From NCBI GenBank assembly GCA_031383555.1, contig JANMZR010000072.1, positions 1 through 30,350 of the forward strand: a stretch of DNA of 30,350 nt, in the 5' to 3' direction. The notes under the pieces are model-generated. The model worked only from the letters and a program-made list of their open reading frames with translations, was not told the origin of the DNA and did not search any database. This DNA is from JANMZR01 sp031383555 (lineage in GTDB: Bacteria > Bacteroidota > Bacteroidia > Cytophagales > Spirosomataceae). The translations under genes and the position numbers were made by a program. This document shows, in pieces, positions 8,244-17,118 of this stretch (the first letter of the stretch is position 1; every line of letters begins with the position of its first letter).

Positions 8244-8278
8244 TAAATAAATATTTAAAATAATTTTGAATAGATGAA

Positions 8279-8908
8279 CTATTGGAGTCGATATATTTCC
8301 ATAATATCTGCCAATATTGTGTTAAAATCAATTTTTAAATCGATCAATTTGCCAGTATGAATGTCAAAAACCCAACCATGCACTAACAATCCACGGTCTT
8401 TATAGGCTTTTTGTACAGCTGCTGTTTTAATTAAGTTTACACATTGCTCTTGTACGTTTAATTCAACAAGTCGGTTGTAACGATCTTCTTCGATAAATAT
8501 ATTATTCAATTCAGATTTATGAAGCCTATACACATCACGAATATTTCGTAGCCAAGGGTTCAATATACCCATGTCAGCAGATTGCATAGCTGCCTTTACA
8601 CCACCGCATGCATAATGCCCACATACAATTATATGCTTCACTTTCAAGTGGTTAACTGCATAATTTAATACTGACATTACATTCAAATCGATACTTATTA
8701 CCATGTTGGCAATATTTCTATGGATGAAAACTTCACCTGGTTTTACACCCATCAAATCCTCTGCAGTAACACGGCTGTCAGAACAGCCAATATACAGATA
8801 ATCAGGGCTTTGTCCTTTTGAAAGGTTGGTGAAATAATCTGGATTATTTTCAAGCTTTTCAGCAATCCACTTTTTATTATTTTGAAATATTTTGTCGAAT
8901 ACTGCCAT
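8279..8908 (-). CDS. can: beta-class carbonic anhydrase
   Basis: A 209-residue zinc enzyme interconverting CO2 and bicarbonate in the cytoplasm. The beta-class zinc ligands are Cys42 and Asp44/Arg46 (GCSDSRV), His98 and Cys101 (CGHYACGG). The conserved segments GEVFIHRNIAN, LNVQEQ and VHGWVFDIHTG match Can-type enzymes in order and spacing, and the length is normal. There is no signal peptide. It lies 144 bp downstream of a bestrophin-type anion channel gene on the same strand and just upstream of a small membrane protein. That context suggests coupling of bicarbonate movement to hydration. Confidence 0.96.
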   Translation of the reverse strand: MAVFDKIFQNNKKWIAEKLENNPDYFTNLSKGQSPDYLYIGCSDSRVTAEDLMGVKPGEVFIHRNIANMVISIDLNVMSVLNYAVNHLKVKHIIVCGHYACGGVKAAMQSADMGILNPWLRNIRDVYRLHKSELNNIFIEEDRYNRLVELNVQEQCVNLIKTAAVQKAYKDRGLLVHGWVFDIHTGKLIDLKIDFNTILADIMEIYRLQ

Positions 8909-9052
8909 TATGTTGTTGTTTTTTTTGCAAAATTTATTTAATGAATTGGCACTGAATATTTAAATACTTTCAGCTAAATATGAAAGCAAATTGATTAGGT
9001 CTCTCGAATAATAAAAGTTTTTTTTACTTTAACCAAAAAAATAATAAAATGA

Positions 9053-10114
9053 CTACACCAAAATATTATTCTCCGCCAATTTCCCTTTCGGTATTTCGGC
9101 CATATCAAACATTTCTTTTAAGTCAATTTCAATATTTCTGCTTATAGCGGTTATAGGAACATCGTTGGCACTTCCTTCAAATGGACTTTCAGTCGACTCT
9201 CCAATTTTTTCCAAAGTAGTGAAAATCCATGTTGATAAAGTACTAAACGGAATTGCCATCCAAATCAAGTTGCCACCCAATTTTTCAAACTCTTGGATCA
9301 TTCCCAACGGTACCAAAAAAACGAATATTCTAATAAAATAAAGATTTAAAGTTGCATATTGACGAGGATAAGGCGAATTTTTTATTCGCTCACAAACACC
9401 TTGTTGTGTATAAAATTCGACCAATAGTTTTTGCATTTCCATATGTCTAAAGTCCTCAATCAAGCCTTTATCAAATAGTTTTCTCAGATTGGCCGACTGA
9501 ATCGCAATCAATTGTGCTGCTTTATTAGTTTTTTTCAAAATTGTTTTAAGCTCTTCCTCTGATAAAAATTCGTTTAATTTTGTATGGATTTTATGGTCAT
9601 GTTCCTCAACTCTAAACCACTTTTCTTTATATTCTTGGTTGTGTTTTTTATAAATAGCCTCCCAAGTTCGTGCCTCACGCAATTGAAATCGAAGGGCAGT
9701 CAACCAAGCAAAATGAATATTAATTAGGTTTATTTTTTCATTATAAAGTTCATTGTCAGTTACTTGTTCATTTGCATTTTTGTTTGAAATAAAATCTTTA
9801 ACCATAATTCCCCAACTTCTTGACGAATTTGTAATAGCACCATAAGCTTTTCTGGCTTCCCACATGCGGTCATAGGAAGCATTGTTTTTGAAACCAACTA
9901 TAAAAGCGACTGCGGTACCCAATAAAGCAACCGGCAACCAAGGTATTGCAAGCCAATGCCAACCTAATAATTTATAACATATTATTGGAATGGCCGAAAT
10001 AATCAAAAGCAAATAAATATCTTTGCGGGTCCAAAAAAGTACCTCTTGAAATGAAAATTGTTTGCCTACATGCATACTGAAAAGAAAAGGTTTAAGAAAA
10101 TTATTGAGTAGCAA
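9053..10114 (-). CDS. bestrophin-family anion channel
   Basis: An inner-membrane protein of the bestrophin (UPF0187) family, which forms pentameric ion channels. It is 353 residues from the first ATG, or 340 if translation begins at the second ATG (10075, MHVGKQFSFQEV). The second fits the usual family start better, because conserved sequence begins there. Hydrophobic segments lie near 34-50 and 57-75 and again about 250-290. The signatures are FKNNASYDRMWEARKAYG, NSSRSW and the late PLGMIQEFEKLGG with ESPFEGSANDVPIT, matching the cytosolic NxSPFExxxxDxP loop. Some bestrophins conduct bicarbonate, and the next gene is a carbonic anhydrase. It is divergent from the amidohydrolase gene. Confidence 0.9.
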   Translation of the reverse strand: MLLNNFLKPFLFSMHVGKQFSFQEVLFWTRKDIYLLLIISAIPIICYKLLGWHWLAIPWLPVALLGTAVAFIVGFKNNASYDRMWEARKAYGAITNSSRSWGIMVKDFISNKNANEQVTDNELYNEKINLINIHFAWLTALRFQLREARTWEAIYKKHNQEYKEKWFRVEEHDHKIHTKLNEFLSEEELKTILKKTNKAAQLIAIQSANLRKLFDKGLIEDFRHMEMQKLLVEFYTQQGVCERIKNSPYPRQYATLNLYFIRIFVFLVPLGMIQEFEKLGGNLIWMAIPFSTLSTWIFTTLEKIGESTESPFEGSANDVPITAISRNIEIDLKEMFDMAEIPKGKLAENNILV

Positions 10115-10166
10115 ATTACAAAATTCTAAATTATATTACTATTTTCATGCTTTAAAACTAAAAATT

Positions 10167-11777
10167 ATGATAGCTAAAATTTTCCCTATTCTTTTCATCT
10201 CCCATTGTTTATGTTTTGGCCAAATAGAAAAAGCCCCTCTTAAAAAAGAAGGCCAAGGCCCATATTCACAACTCATAATCAGAGGTATTACCATGATTGA
10301 CGGCACTGGCTCGCCACCACAAGGCCCTATTGATATTGTAGTTGAAAACAACAAAATAGTAGAAATTAAAAACGTGGGTTACCCAGGTGTGCCAATTAAA
10401 GAAGAAAACAGGCCTAAAGCCCTACCCAACGCCAAAATTATCGATGGAACTGGACTTTTTCTATTGCCAGGCTTAATAGATATGCATGGCCATATTGGAG
10501 GGAAACAACAAGGAACTCCTGCCGAATATGTGTTTAAGCTTTGGATGGCACACGGCATTACCACCATTCGTGAACCTTATTGTGGCAATGGTTTGGACTG
10601 GACTTTGGATCAAAAACAAAAATCAGAAAAAAATGAAATAACTGCCCCACGAATAGCACCATATGTTGCTTTTGGGATGGGTGCAAAAGAGGAAATTTCA
10701 ACAATTGAGCAAGCAATAGCATGGGTAGAGCAAAATGCAAAAAACGGTGCTGCAGGTATTAAATTTTTCGGGGCAAAACCAGAAATAATGGCAGCAGCTC
10801 TCAAAAGAAATAAAGAATTGGGATTGCGTTCTATGTGCCATCATGCTCAATTGGATGTTGCCCGATGGAATGTTCTGAACTCCGCAGAAGCGGGCCTCAC
10901 CACAATGGAGCATTGGTATGGCTTACCAGAGGCCATGCTAGAAACTGGCACGCTACAAAACTATCCTTCAGATTATATTTATAGCAATGAGCAAAATCGG
11001 TTTGAAGAAGCTGGTAAACTTTGGAAACAGGCAGCCAAACCCTTTTCTGAAAAGTGGAATACCTTGATGGATAAATTATTGAAGTTGGATTTTACCTTGA
11101 ACCCAACCTTTAATATTTATGAAGCCAATCGTGATCTCATGCGGGCTCGTACCGCTGAGTGGCACGAAGATTATACGCTTCCAAAACTTTGGCAATTTTA
11201 TCAGCCAAGCCGGATTTCGCATGGTTCTTATTGGCTCAATTGGGGTACTGAGCAAGAAATTCAGTGGAAGGAAAACTATAGACTTTGGATGACTTTTGTG
11301 AATGAATACAAAAACCGTGGTGGTCGAGTAACGGCTGGCTCCGACAATGGCTTTATATTTCAGACCTATGGCTTTGGCTATATTCGTGAGTTGGAAATGT
11401 TGCAAGAGGCTGGCTTTCATCCACTTGAAGTAATTAGGGCGGCAACTTTAAAAGGCGCTGAGGCTTTGGGAATGGAAAAAGAAATTGGCTCTGTAGAAGT
11501 TGGCAAAAAAGCGGATTTTGTAATTTTGGAGGAAAATCCCTTACAAAATATGAAAGTATTATATGGAACCGGAGCAATAAAAGTAACTGAAGCCAATGAG
11601 GTTGTGAGAGTGGGTGGCGTAAAATACACGGTGAAAGATGGTATCATTTACGATGCAAAAAAACTATTGGCCGATGTGAAAAACATAGTTTCAGAAGCCA
11701 AAAAGAAAGAGAATTTTGAGTTGTTTCAGCCAGGAGTTGAACCAAAAACCACACGTGTTCCTGGTGCTAAAAACTGA
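10167..11777 (+). CDS. secreted amidohydrolase (TIM-barrel metalloenzyme)
   Basis: A 536-residue exported hydrolase of the amidohydrolase superfamily, imidazolonepropionase/prolidase-like branch. I place the start at ATG 10167, which gives a proper signal peptide (MIAKIFPILFISHCLCFGQ); the frame is open further upstream but there would overlap the bestrophin start. Visible metal-site residues are His107 and His109 (DMHGH), a Lys199 candidate in GIKFFG, His225/226 (MCHHAQ), His249 (TMEHW) and Asp393 (AGSDNG). The beta-sandwich pieces flank the barrel (IIDGTGLFLLPGLID; VGKKADFVILEENP). The substrate is probably a cyclic amide or a dipeptide, but this is unproven. It is followed by an S9 peptidase gene at 48 bp, suggesting cotranscription and joint peptide breakdown. 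Confidence 0.92.
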   Translation: MIAKIFPILFISHCLCFGQIEKAPLKKEGQGPYSQLIIRGITMIDGTGSPPQGPIDIVVENNKIVEIKNVGYPGVPIKEENRPKALPNAKIIDGTGLFLLPGLIDMHGHIGGKQQGTPAEYVFKLWMAHGITTIREPYCGNGLDWTLDQKQKSEKNEITAPRIAPYVAFGMGAKEEISTIEQAIAWVEQNAKNGAAGIKFFGAKPEIMAAALKRNKELGLRSMCHHAQLDVARWNVLNSAEAGLTTMEHWYGLPEAMLETGTLQNYPSDYIYSNEQNRFEEAGKLWKQAAKPFSEKWNTLMDKLLKLDFTLNPTFNIYEANRDLMRARTAEWHEDYTLPKLWQFYQPSRISHGSYWLNWGTEQEIQWKENYRLWMTFVNEYKNRGGRVTAGSDNGFIFQTYGFGYIRELEMLQEAGFHPLEVIRAATLKGAEALGMEKEIGSVEVGKKADFVILEENPLQNMKVLYGTGAIKVTEANEVVRVGGVKYTVKDGIIYDAKKLLADVKNIVSEAKKKENFELFQPGVEPKTTRVPGAKN

Positions 11778-11825
11778 TAAATACTATTCGTAAAAAAATA
11801 AAATATTCCTAAATAAAAAACTAAT

Positions 11826-13856
11826 ATGCAAAAAATACTTTCTATTACTTTGTTCTTTTTTATACAGGCAACCGCTTTTTCCCAAACAAAAAGGCAAATT
11901 ACTCATGAAGACCTTATTAGTTTTAAAAGACTTGGCGCTCCTGCCATAAGTCCAGATGGGAAAAAAGTTGTTTTTAGTGTTTTGGAGCCTAATTACAATG
12001 AAAAAGAGCAGACTTCTGATTTATGGATTGCACCAACAGATGGTTCAGAAAAGCCAAGAAAACTTACAGCTACCAAAGCGGCAGAGTCCGATTATTCTTG
12101 GAGTCCTGATGGAAAATCAGTTTGCTTTGTGGCCAAAAGAGATGGCGAGGAAGAATCCCAAATATATATATTAAATATGCAAGGAGGTGAAGCTCAGCGG
12201 TTTACAAGTTTATCTTCTGGTGCTGGCTCCCCAAAATGGAGCCCTGATGGCAAGCAAATATTATTCAGCTCGATGGTGTATCCAGGCGTTTATACTGATT
12301 CACTTTATAAAAAAACTGCAGAAACTAAGAAGAATTTAAAGTATAAAGTAAGAGTTTATGAAGGCTACCCAATTCGCTTTTTTGATAAATGGATAGATGA
12401 AAAACAAAGCCATTTATTTGTCCAAAATATTGATTCTAAGCAAGCTAAGGATCTATTTGAAGAAGCTATTGCTCCGAAATCTAGCTATTTTAAACTGGTT
12501 AGTTTTAGCTGGGCGGGCAACCAAGAACTCGTATTTTCAGCAAGTGTTGATACAAATACTTCCTTTAAATTCCAAAGTTCGCAGCTTTACAAAATTGCTA
12601 AAACAGGCGGAAAGGAAACGCAAATAACTAGGGGAAATGCAACTTTTTCTAATCCAAAAATAAGTGAGGATGGTAAATATCTTTTTTGTGAAACCAATGA
12701 GCCAGACTATAAGACCTATTTTTTGGAAAAAATTATTCGAATGGACTGGCCAAATTTAACCAACAAAATTTACCTAAATACAAAGCTTGATCGACCAATA
12801 GTGGATTATAATATGGGTACACAAGGGGATATTATTGCCACCGTTGAGGACAAAGGAAACAATAAAATATTCATGCTAAATAATGTCGAAAGTAAGTTAT
12901 TAACTAACTCAATAATAGGAAGTTATACGAATGTTTCCTCAAATAATGGAATTACAGTTGCCAATAATGAGCGAGTAATTCAACCAACCGAAATTGTAAA
13001 AATAAATGCCGATGGAAGTCCTACTTTTTTAACCAATTTCAACAAAGAATTATTGGACAAACTAGACCTTAATGATGTAGAAATAATTTGGACAAAAACT
13101 AAAAAAGGCAAAAATATCAGAAGCATGATTACGAAACCTGCAGGTTTTGACCCAACCAAAAAATATCCACTATTGGTACTCATGCATGGTGGTCCAAGTA
13201 TGTCATATACTGAAAGCTTTGGATATCGATGGCAGCCAAATTTACTTGCTGGAAAAGATTTTGTGGTAATTATGACCGACTATACTGGCTCAACTGGTTA
13301 TGGCGAAAAGTTTGCGCAAGACATTCAATTTGACCCATTTAAAGGTCCAGCGGAGGAAATTCAAGAAGCAGCTGCCGATGCAATAAAACGGTTTTCTTAT
13401 ATTGATGGGAGCCGACAATCTGCCGCAGGAGCAAGCTACGGAGGTCATTTGGCCAATTGGATGCAAGCCACTACTAGCCATTATAAATGCTTGGTATCGC
13501 ATGCTGGCTTGGTGAATTCAGTATCGCAATGGGGTACTTCTGACGGCATTTATGGCCGTGAAGTAATGAATGGTGGTGTGCCTTGGGAGGCTGGCAAAAC
13601 ATGGAAAGAACAAAACCCATTTAATTTTGCAAATAATTTCAAAACACCGATATTACTTACTGTTGGCGAGAACGACTATAGAGTGCCGATTAACAATACT
13701 ATCGAAAACTATCATATACTTCAACGCCGTAAAATACCTAGCCGATTAGTGGTTTTTCCAGATGAAAACCACTGGATTTTAAAACCCGAAAACAGCCGAA
13801 TTCACTATAAAGAAGTAACAGACTGGTTGAAAAAATGGGTTTTGGAGAAAAAATAA
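11826..13856 (+). CDS. S9-family prolyl oligopeptidase-type peptidase
   Basis: A 676-residue exported serine peptidase (acylaminoacyl-peptidase/DPP-like). A signal peptide (1-20, ending AFSQ) precedes a beta-propeller with PD40-like blades (for example SPDGKKVVFSV, WSPDGKSVCFVAKRDG, WSPDGKQILFSS) over about 30-380. The C-terminal alpha/beta-hydrolase domain (about 420-676) has the oxyanion-region LMHGGPSMSY, the nucleophile Ser537 in GASYGG, Asp617 in GENDYRVP and His649 in DENHW. It would release peptides or dipeptides in the periplasm. It probably forms a unit with the amidohydrolase upstream. The triad is intact and the length is standard. Confidence 0.95.
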   Translation: MQKILSITLFFFIQATAFSQTKRQITHEDLISFKRLGAPAISPDGKKVVFSVLEPNYNEKEQTSDLWIAPTDGSEKPRKLTATKAAESDYSWSPDGKSVCFVAKRDGEEESQIYILNMQGGEAQRFTSLSSGAGSPKWSPDGKQILFSSMVYPGVYTDSLYKKTAETKKNLKYKVRVYEGYPIRFFDKWIDEKQSHLFVQNIDSKQAKDLFEEAIAPKSSYFKLVSFSWAGNQELVFSASVDTNTSFKFQSSQLYKIAKTGGKETQITRGNATFSNPKISEDGKYLFCETNEPDYKTYFLEKIIRMDWPNLTNKIYLNTKLDRPIVDYNMGTQGDIIATVEDKGNNKIFMLNNVESKLLTNSIIGSYTNVSSNNGITVANNERVIQPTEIVKINADGSPTFLTNFNKELLDKLDLNDVEIIWTKTKKGKNIRSMITKPAGFDPTKKYPLLVLMHGGPSMSYTESFGYRWQPNLLAGKDFVVIMTDYTGSTGYGEKFAQDIQFDPFKGPAEEIQEAAADAIKRFSYIDGSRQSAAGASYGGHLANWMQATTSHYKCLVSHAGLVNSVSQWGTSDGIYGREVMNGGVPWEAGKTWKEQNPFNFANNFKTPILLTVGENDYRVPINNTIENYHILQRRKIPSRLVVFPDENHWILKPENSRIHYKEVTDWLKKWVLEKK

Positions 13857-13910
13857 TGTAAACATTTCCAACTAATTAGGCTTGGAATTAGTCATTTAGA
13901 AAAAAGTAAT

Positions 13911-14324
13911 ATGAAATGGATAAAAATTGGAATTATGGTGATGATGTTCTCCTGCATAAGCAAAGCACCTGTACAAAGAATTGAATTGGGGAATTGGGGA
14001 GGAACGAAACCTGAGCAAAATACAAGTCTCACAATTAACGAACAAAATTTGGTATTCGATTTCACTTGTGCCTCGGCTACCATTGAGGTGGATTTTAGGA
14101 ATGAAATTCGAACAAGTTTCTCATTATCTGGTATTTACTTTATTCAACGGCCAATTTTACCAGACAATTATGATATTGAAAAAAACAGGCATGATGCCAA
14201 TTTCGATTTCGTGGTAGCTAAAAATGTACTAACTGTAACTATTTTTGACAAAACTGAAAACCAAAAAATAGGCGTTTTCATTTATCAAAAAGGGTTAGAA
14301 AGAATGGTTTTTAAATGTCCTTGA
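13911..14324 (+). CDS. small lipoprotein, function unknown
   Basis: A 137-residue lipoprotein. The start MKWIKIGIMVMMFSC has a short hydrophobic run and a lipobox ending at Cys15. The mature part is predicted to be mostly beta-strand, with LGNWGG near 27-32, FTCASATIEV near 51-60 and a final Cys-Pro. The WGG and F-x-C-A-x-x-x-I pattern recalls a small family of bacterial lipoproteins of about 140 residues with no known function; that link is from memory. It lies 54 bp after the S9 peptidase on the same strand and converges on the M20 peptidase with 10 bp between stops. Confidence 0.8.
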   Translation: MKWIKIGIMVMMFSCISKAPVQRIELGNWGGTKPEQNTSLTINEQNLVFDFTCASATIEVDFRNEIRTSFSLSGIYFIQRPILPDNYDIEKNRHDANFDFVVAKNVLTVTIFDKTENQKIGVFIYQKGLERMVFKCP

Positions 14325-14334
14325 TTTCTGAGTT

Positions 14335-15621
14335 TTATCGAGTTAATCGATAAATCAACAAAGCAGTTCGTTGGGTAAGTAAAGGAAATTCTCTCAAGTT
14401 GATAGTTTCGCCTGGCGCATGCGCACCTTTACCAGAAGCGCCCAATCCATCGAGGCAAGCCAAATATTGTGCTATATACGAAATATCACCAGCACCCCGA
14501 AGGCCAGGATCAAGGGCTTTCACTGGCCCTAAGCCCATATCTTTACTGGCTTTATCCAAAACCTCCAACAATTTGCCATTTGCCTCTGTTGGCTCCATGG
14601 AAGGTATTCCGTCAGTAAATTTGATATCAGCAGAAGTTCCTGGCAAGTTTTTAGCTACAATTTCTTTCATTTTTGCACGAGCATTTTCCTTCTGGCTTTC
14701 TGTTAAAAATCGTAAATCGCCCGTTACAATTACTTTTTGGGATACAATATTTGTTTTGCCAACCGAAGTGCCTTTGTCCAAAGTATGGTCATAGTCTACA
14801 GCGGTGCCTCCCACAATTACGCCGGGGTTGAATGTCAAATATTTTTCTTGACTTAAAGCCTCACGAAATTCATCCAATATTCTGGCCGACTCATAAATAG
14901 CACCGTAGCCCATTGTTTTATTAAACACTCCCGACGAGTGCCCCGTTTTGCCACGAGTGGTTAATTCCCAACCACTTGCGCCTCGGCGTGCGGTGGTTGC
15001 ATATTCCATATTTCCGCCTTCATAAGCGAGTGCTACCTCACATTGTTTGGCACGCTCTATGAAATCTTTTCGGCTTATTGAGGTTGGTTTGCCAGAGCTT
15101 TCTTCGTCGCCAGTAAAATATACCGTAATGGAGGTGTCGTTTAAAAGGCCCTGTGCATTTAAAGCTTTTAGGGCGGCAATAATCATCACATCACCACCTT
15201 TCATGTCGTTTACGCCTTGGCCAGTTGCCGTGGAATCAGTAAGCCGAATAAAAGGGCCTGGGTCCATGGATTTCTCAAAAACAGTATCCAAATGGCCAAT
15301 GAGGAACAGTTTCTTCCCCTTTTTACCTTTTCGATAAGCCACTAAATGCCCTGCTCTATTTAAAGAATCAGGTAGGGAAATCCATTCGGTAGTGAAACCT
15401 AATGCGTCAAATTCTTTTCTGAAAAGCTGGCCAACTTGTCGCACACCTTCGTGGTTGAGTGTTCCGCTGTTTATATTAACGGCATCAATTAATAGCTTTT
15501 CGGTTTTGGGCATATTAATTTTAATATGTTCTAAAATCTTTTTTTCAATAGGATTAATCGATTGAGAAAAAGCAGAAAAGCTCGTAAAAAGGGAAAGAAG
15601 AATTACGGGAATTATTTTCAT
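14335..15621 (-). CDS. M20-family metallopeptidase (carboxypeptidase G2-like)
   Basis: A 428-residue exported zinc peptidase. A signal peptide (1-20, ending AFSQ) is followed by the M20 core. The metal and catalytic residues are His110/Asp112 (GHLDTV), bridging Asp139 (GVNDMKGG), general base Glu173 with Glu174 (GDEESSGK), Glu201 (YEGGN) and His401 (GAHAPGE). The dimerisation/lid domain (about 210-325) includes GKTGHSSGV. Glu at 201 and the layout point to the glutamate carboxypeptidase (CPG2) branch, cleaving C-terminal residues from peptides or folate-like conjugates. It starts 19 bp after the stop of a membrane protein gene on the same strand, so the two are likely cotranscribed. Confidence 0.94.
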   Translation of the reverse strand: MKIIPVILLSLFTSFSAFSQSINPIEKKILEHIKINMPKTEKLLIDAVNINSGTLNHEGVRQVGQLFRKEFDALGFTTEWISLPDSLNRAGHLVAYRKGKKGKKLFLIGHLDTVFEKSMDPGPFIRLTDSTATGQGVNDMKGGDVMIIAALKALNAQGLLNDTSITVYFTGDEESSGKPTSISRKDFIERAKQCEVALAYEGGNMEYATTARRGASGWELTTRGKTGHSSGVFNKTMGYGAIYESARILDEFREALSQEKYLTFNPGVIVGGTAVDYDHTLDKGTSVGKTNIVSQKVIVTGDLRFLTESQKENARAKMKEIVAKNLPGTSADIKFTDGIPSMEPTEANGKLLEVLDKASKDMGLGPVKALDPGLRGAGDISYIAQYLACLDGLGASGKGAHAPGETINLREFPLLTQRTALLIYRLTR

Positions 15622-15640
15622 AAATCAGTGAAAAAGTAGA

Positions 15641-16237
15641 TTAAACAATAGATTTTATTTGAGAAGTGGCCAAGCCGAAGCAAAGTAAACTTACAGCCAA
15701 TAAATAATGGTAGGCATCTATAGCAAGGTTTTGGTCGGCAATGAAACTACCTCTGAAATTGGCCAAAGCTGCAAAAACAACTGCCGCTAAAAGCCAAAGG
15801 CCAGCGGTTTTATTTCCTTTTATTGTCCCATAAATAGCTATTCCAGCAATAGCAATCATGCAACCAACCGAGGTAATAGTGCTGATGATGGCAATATTTA
15901 AAGTTAATTTTAAAATCAACAAAACAATACCAAGGCCAATCACACCAAAAGCAATATTTTTACTAATAGCTTGGTTATTAACCAAATACCATGAGGCTGC
16001 CACCAAACTTAAAGCCCCAACTATGGTCGCTACATTTTGAAAAAACACGCCAATCCAACCAAAATCAGTAAAGCCAGCATAGCCAATTGCACCAAAAACG
16101 GCCGCAACTGCAACTGAAAGCACAAACGACTCCCAAAGAAAGGTGTCGTTAAAATCGAGTTTTCGCAAATAGCTAAAAAACACAAAAAAGCCAGTTAAGG
16201 CCAATATGGCGTCGGAGATTAGGTGTGAGGTTTGCAT
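15641..16237 (-). CDS. seven-helix membrane protein, function unknown
   Basis: A 198-residue integral membrane protein with seven hydrophobic segments (about 7-24, 34-54, 61-86, 95-113, 115-137, 145-160 and 174-191) and very short loops. Polar residues sit at or in the helix ends: His5 and Asp9 at the first helix, Trp35/Glu36 at the second, Asp174 and His177 at the last. That pattern suggests a catalytic or ligand site within the membrane, as in small 7TM hydrolase folds; this is inference only. I do not recognise a named family with certainty. It precedes the M20 peptidase by 19 bp. Confidence 0.82.
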   Translation of the reverse strand: MQTSHLISDAILALTGFFVFFSYLRKLDFNDTFLWESFVLSVAVAAVFGAIGYAGFTDFGWIGVFFQNVATIVGALSLVAASWYLVNNQAISKNIAFGVIGLGIVLLILKLTLNIAIISTITSVGCMIAIAGIAIYGTIKGNKTAGLWLLAAVVFAALANFRGSFIADQNLAIDAYHYLLAVSLLCFGLATSQIKSIV

Positions 16238-16286
16238 GGGGTTGGAAAAATAAAAGTTTTGATTTTCTAAAAGTTGCTACATTTTT

Positions 16287-17111
16287 TTAAAATAATTCAA
16301 ATTGTGTGGTTTTCATTGGATGGAAAGTCCCTATAATTATAAATGGATTCGGTGCAATTGAATGGAATTCTCTGGTAGTGCCTAAAAATAGATATAAGTC
16401 TTTAGTTTTTGCAAAATCCTCAAAATATTTTTTTTTAACATCCTCGCAGGCTAGAGATTCGTTGCCTTCATGCTTTTTTATCATATTCCAATATAAAGCA
16501 CCAATTTCCCAGTCTTCAATCATCATTGTCCGTTCAATATTATCATCACTAACAAATTTATAAGAAAATTTATAGGGAAGCTTTCTAACAACTTCAAATG
16601 GATTTTCTGAATTTTGAAATAAATTTAGTTGTTGTGCATTTGCTTTCAGAACATCAAGTTTTTTCTTATCCCAATCTCTCTCAACTTTTTCAATTTTAAA
16701 ATCTAGGATTTCTTTGGGCTTGAATACTGCTAATGAGATACTTTTTTTTGGATCCTTTGCTAATGATATTAGCTCAGTCATATTGGTATGAACATTTTTA
16801 AGAACTATCTCTTTTCTAGACCTCCAGCTACCTTTTTCAGCATCGATATGGCCGATGATTTTGAAATTAGTATCAATAGATTTAGGCTTGTAACTTTCTA
16901 ATCGAAAGTCGGACGTGTTCTTTTCTAAATCAACTTCAATCCAATCGTATTTGCTATATTGTTTATCATATTCAAGTTTTCTAAACGGAATTGGATATAT
17001 TCGAATCCAACTGCCATCCTCTAAAAAACCTGCTGTACATACTAATTCATCATACTTACTTGATAAGGTGGGATACGTTTTTACGGCGATCAATACTTTT
17101 GTTAGTGCCAT
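16287..17111 (-). CDS. partner protein of the DUF488 gene, function unknown
   Basis: A 274-residue soluble protein that I cannot name. It opens with a conserved-looking block, MALTKVLIAVKTYPTLS then DELVCTAGFLEDGSWIRIYP, and continues with YDWIEVDL, a clamp-binding-type QLNLF at 161-165, LPYKFSYKF (178-186) and the acidic block IEDWEIGALYWN. I place the start at ATG 17111, 7 bp after the DUF488 stop; an upstream ATG at 17138 would add nine residues and overlap that gene by 20 bp. From memory, proteins with this opening travel with DUF488 proteins. The QLNLF pentapeptide, also present in the neighbouring polymerase, suggests contact with the DNA sliding clamp. Confidence 0.8.
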   Translation of the reverse strand: MALTKVLIAVKTYPTLSSKYDELVCTAGFLEDGSWIRIYPIPFRKLEYDKQYSKYDWIEVDLEKNTSDFRLESYKPKSIDTNFKIIGHIDAEKGSWRSRKEIVLKNVHTNMTELISLAKDPKKSISLAVFKPKEILDFKIEKVERDWDKKKLDVLKANAQQLNLFQNSENPFEVVRKLPYKFSYKFVSDDNIERTMMIEDWEIGALYWNMIKKHEGNESLACEDVKKKYFEDFAKTKDLYLFLGTTREFHSIAPNPFIIIGTFHPMKTTQFELF

Positions 17112-17118
17112 TATGATA

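Noticed and set aside
10062..10166. N-terminal extension of the amidohydrolase frame
   Set aside because: Would overlap the bestrophin start and bury the signal peptide that begins at 10167.
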